Shown one piece after another: positions 19,994-22,619 of a DNA stretch of 22,619 nt. Source of the stretch: Glaciozyma antarctica PI12. Taxonomy: Eukaryota > Basidiomycota > Microbotryomycetes > Kriegeriales > Camptobasidiaceae. The position numbers and the translations under genes were made by a program. Position 1 is the stretch's first letter. Each line of letters begins with the position of its first letter. Location: assembly GCA_002917775.1 (NCBI GenBank), contig KZ627160.1, positions 60,031 through 82,649 on the forward strand, in the 5' to 3' direction. The notes under the pieces were generated by a model. That model ran no database searches, was not told where the DNA came from, and was given only the letters and a program-made list of their open reading frames with translations.

Positions 19994-20333
19994 CTGCGCG
20001 AAGGAACGAAAGCGTCAGCTGCTGCCTTGAGAGCTCGAGGAGGTGCGATCGTGCGAGTGAGTGAGCGCCTCCCTCCTCCGCCAGCACCGCGCAAGTCCTC
20101 CAAGTCCTCCACCTGTTCGAACCGCACCTCCACGACTCCCTGCCCAGCTTCCGGCTTCCTCCCCTTTCCCTCCAGAGCGTCCAGAGCAGCTACACCAGCC
20201 AAGCAAGCAGAGGAGAGCCGCCGATCCACCTCCTTCAACACCGCTCCTCCGTCCCTCCTTTACGCCCACATGCTAACCACCTTTCCACCAGTACCTCGCT
20301 CCGTGGCCTCGCGACGCGTGCGCCATCGCTTAC
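19994..20333 (-). other. Probable 5' UTR intron of copy C
   Basis: On the minus strand a GTAAGC donor (first base 20333) and a GCTGACG branch site with TTCGCGCAG (last base 19994) give a 340-nt intron whose acceptor is 73 nt before the ATG. The donor context is the same as in copy B. An unspliced frame runs from about 20241 into the F-box ATG. It starts with LKEVDRRLSSA, which copy B also encodes, but in copy B that frame does not reach the ATG in phase. Confidence 0.5.
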
Positions 20334-20390
20334 CCGCTGTTCGACGAGGCGGCTCCGAAGCTGCTCCCGCTTGTTCGCTCGACCGTTCGT
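20251..20390 (-). repeat. Conserved 140-nt leader segment, copy C
   Basis: The inverted partner of 5245-5384: 140 aligned bases, 9 mismatches and no gaps by eye. It sits upstream of pseudogene copy C and about 430 bp before the start of the divergent JmjC gene, so any promoter activity could affect both. Read on the minus strand, one frame is open across the whole segment here (for example REQLRSRLVEQR), whereas in copy B the same frame has an in-frame TAG. Confidence 0.85.
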
Positions 20391-20819
20391 TCCCGCAGCA
20401 GCTCGTGCAGCGTAGGTGAGAGTGGCGGCAAGTGCTGTAATAGAGTGGTGTCCTGGTGCGGGTGCACGGCGATGGGTTCGCAAGACGAGGTGAGGGGAGG
20501 AGGTTAAGGAGCTTCGAAGGGCGGTTCTCCCTCTTGATCCTCGACCAAACACTCTGCTTGAGCAACGCCACGGCTCAAGGTCCACAGCGTACGCATATCT
20601 CTGCGTGGCTCCGCATCGCCGTTGGAACTCCCTCGGAACCAGGCTCTTGCTCGGTGCGTCCTCCTCTTCATCTTGCTTGCGCCGGCGAAGCTCTGCGACC
20701 CAGTGACAACCAGCTGACGAGCGACAGTAGGACGCACACCAGGACTGAAGCGGATGGCATCCGGCACGAAGCTCGCTAGGAGCGACGTCGAGGGGAGGAA
20801 GTTGCACTCGGCGTGCACG
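20391..20819 (+). other. Divergent promoter region between copy C leader and the JmjC gene
   Basis: The upstream region of the JmjC gene, and beyond the copy C leader exon. It shares a block around CTCCTCCCCTCACCTCGTCT (minus strand, near 20486-20505) with the sequence upstream of copy B, which extends the leader homology. Several frames are open but have no recognisable content. Confidence 0.4.
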
Positions 20820-22379
20820 ATGAGGTGAGTCGTCCCAGATCCGTCGCTCCCAGGCGCTGGAAGTGGAGACTGACATTCGCAATCCCAGCTCTGCAGAACA
20901 AGCGACACTCGAGCGGCCCTCCACCCTCCCCGCTGAGCTTCTCGAGGTTCTGGTCGCTCTGGAGTCGACCTGCGATGGTGCGTTGAGAGCACCTGTTCCG
21001 GCGGACTCGCTAACCCCTCTCCCACAGATTTAGCTGCCTCTGGTGTAGCACCATTCCACTTCCTTCTTACCATCTTCCCACTCCTCCGCGACGCTCCCAC
21101 CTCCTCGTCGACCCGCCGCGCTGCCACCCTCGCCGACTCCCTCCTCCGCCTCTCAAACGAACGCATTCTTTGCTATAACTACAAGGAGGTTCCAACCCAC
21201 TGGCGCCGGCTCTACACCGATTCGACATTACTCTTACGTTGCTCGCCATCCTTTCATCTTCACCTTCTCCCACCGACCTCCTCTCCGCCATCCGCTCCCT
21301 CGACCTCATCCTCGTCATCGCTGGCGCACCGGGCTCCTCTCGCCCTTCCCTCGTCTTTTCTCTTATCGGCCACGCACAATCTCTCCTCCCGTCACCCACC
21401 TGCAAACGACCCAAACTCTCGCCTCGGCCGACCCTCCCTTCTCCACACCTCACCTTTCCCATCCCCGCGATCACCACCCCTCCCTCCCTCAGCAAATTTC
21501 TCGCCCTCATCTCGCAAGGCCCCTTCATCCTCCGCGGCGGCTCCAGTGACTGGCCCGCCCTCTCTCGCTGGTCCTCCTTCGCCTACCTCCGCTCACTCGC
21601 AGGACCAGGCCGAGTCGTCCCCGTCGAGCTGGGAGGTAACTACACGAGCGATGGTTGGGGACAGCGAATCCTACCTTTCGAGGATTTTTTGCAGAGCTTG
21701 GAGAGCGAGGGAGGGGAGAAGCTTTACCTCGCCCAGCATGATCTGTTTCGACAGTTTCCGGAGCTGGAGCGGGATGTGCTACTGCCGGACTACGTGTATT
21801 CGGCACCGGAGGGGAAGGGGTATGAGACGCCGGGGAATGAGGAGGGGTATGTCATGAACGCGTGGCTGGGGCCGGAGGGAACAGTATCGCCTGCGCACAC
21901 GGATCCGTACTTCAACTGCTACGGTGCGGTCTCGTTCTCCGACGTCGCTGCGCTGAGCTCTTTGCTGACGTACTATCGCTCGCAGCTCAGGTCGTCGGGA
22001 AGAAGTGGATCTGGGTCGCTCCACCCTCAGCGTCGCCGTCGATATACACGTTCGGATCCTCGCTCGAACCCGTCGCGCTGGATGACGACGAGGAGAAGCC
22101 CGACAGCTCGACTTCGCACTTCATGACCAACACCTCTCGAATCGACGTGACGGAGCCGCCAGATTCGTCGAAGCTGCTGCGATACCCTTTGTTTCTGAAG
22201 GACGTCGTCCCCGTCGCGCAGCAAGCGGTGCTCGAGGAGGGGGATCTGCTGTTCATGCCTCCTGGGTGCGTTCTTCGCTCGCTTTGATTTGCGGTGGACG
22301 CTGATGTTTTCGTCTGAACAGATGGTGGCACTCGATGAAGAGCCTTTCGGTATCGTTCTCGGTCAGCATCTGGTTTTGA
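20820..22379 (+). CDS. KDM8/JMJD5-like JmjC oxygenase (apparent frameshift)
   Basis: A Fe(II)/2-oxoglutarate oxygenase of the KDM8/JMJD5 type; family members act on histone or arginyl residues, and the substrate here is unknown. Exons: 20820-20824 (ATGAG), 20889-20977, 21028-21923, 21986-22265, 22322-22379, giving about 440 residues. The N-terminal helical region ends YKEVPTHWRRLYTDSTLLL, as in JMJD5. The JmjC core follows: GPFILRGGSSDWPALSRW, VPVELGGNY, WLGPEGTVSPAHTDPYFN with metal ligands His (21896) and Asp, KKWIW as the probable 2-oxoglutarate lysine, and PPGWWHSM with the third ligand His (22329). All catalytic residues are present. However, the frame changes by one base between about 21220 and 21245, and no GT-AG intron can explain it. 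This may be an assembly error, a polymorphism or a real lesion. Confidence 0.85.
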
Positions 22380-22486
22380 GGAGCAAAGGGAGGCAGTAAT
22401 CGACCAGCGTCACCACGCGCCGCCTTCGACGACCCTTTCCTACTCTGCTCCACCGCTTCTCCGGCCTCTCGCTTGGACAAACAGCG

Positions 22487-22619
22487 CGTGTCTCTGGGAT
22501 TCCCACTGTCAACTCCGGCTACGCCACATCCTCCACCTCCGCCTTCGCACTCCCAGCCTTCTCCCCCGGCCGTCCCGCTCTCGCCTCCCACCAGTCCCTC
22601 TCCCTCCTCAGCCCCCACT
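22487..22619 (+). CDS. Possible coding exon of a further gene (partial)
   Basis: After an acceptor-like GGACAAACAG, a plus-strand frame with strong C third positions runs to the window edge (RVSGIPTVNSGYATSSTSAF and further Ser/Pro-rich sequence). No ATG is visible in this frame after the JmjC stop. If real, it is an internal exon, or the first exon starts in a frame I cannot connect. It could equally be the 3' flank of the JmjC gene. No family recognised. Confidence 0.25.

Noticed and set aside
21180-21250. Programmed ribosomal frameshifting in the JmjC gene
   Set aside because: No recognisable slippery heptamer or yeast +1 motif is visible, and the family is not known to use it. An error or lesion is more likely.
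1-22619. Mobile elements, viral relics, CRISPR arrays, rDNA
   Set aside because: No transposase, reverse transcriptase, capsid, terminal repeats, spaced direct repeats or rRNA-like blocks were seen on either strand.

Overview
The window looks like nuclear DNA from a GC-rich, intron-dense basidiomycete yeast, probably of the Rhodotorula/Rhodosporidium/Sporobolomyces type (Pucciniomycotina). This is inferred from many short introns (about 45-110 nt) with GTGAGT, GTGCGT or GTACGT-type donors, CTAAC/CTGAC branch sites and CAG acceptors, strong G/C preference at third codon positions, and tight gene packing on both strands. Nothing looks prokaryotic. I found no rRNA, convincing tRNA, CRISPR array, transposon or viral relic.

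Layout, left to right: the 3' end of an unidentified gene (to 188); a broken F-box/LRR-type gene, copy A (minus, 645-1871); ARPC5 of the Arp2/3 complex (plus, 2502-3240); a seven-exon gene with a possible tubby-C/LURP-one-like fold (plus, 3532-4747); an intact F-box/LRR-type gene, copy B (plus, 5673-6857); an unidentified gene with a possible split zinc site (minus, 7047-8158); a PWWP-domain protein (minus, 8945-10480); OXA1, the mitochondrial inner-membrane insertase (plus, 11114-13003); an MFS transporter of FLVCR/SLC49 type (plus, 13531-15498); NOC2, a 60S ribosome biogenesis factor (minus, 15719-18419); a decayed F-box/LRR-type gene, copy C (minus, 18770-19920); a KDM8/JMJD5-like JmjC oxygenase with an apparent frameshift (plus, 20820-22379); and coding-like sequence at the right edge.

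Most genes are unrelated housekeeping functions: actin nucleation, mitochondrial membrane insertion, ribosome assembly, transport and chromatin. They do not form an operon-like system. The distinctive feature is a dispersed family of three F-box/LRR-type genes in three states: one intact, one with a single nonsense codon plus a short shifted block, and one heavily broken. All three appear to share a 5' untranslated architecture with a roughly 310-340 nt leader intron ending 52-73 nt before the ATG. Copies B and C, in opposite orientations about 15 kb apart, share a 140-nt leader segment with only 9 mismatches and no gaps by eye, although their coding bodies have diverged much further. This leader, and the apparent frameshift in the JmjC gene, most deserve follow-up. 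All gene models are read by eye from splice signals and frame continuity; no alignment or transcript data were available.
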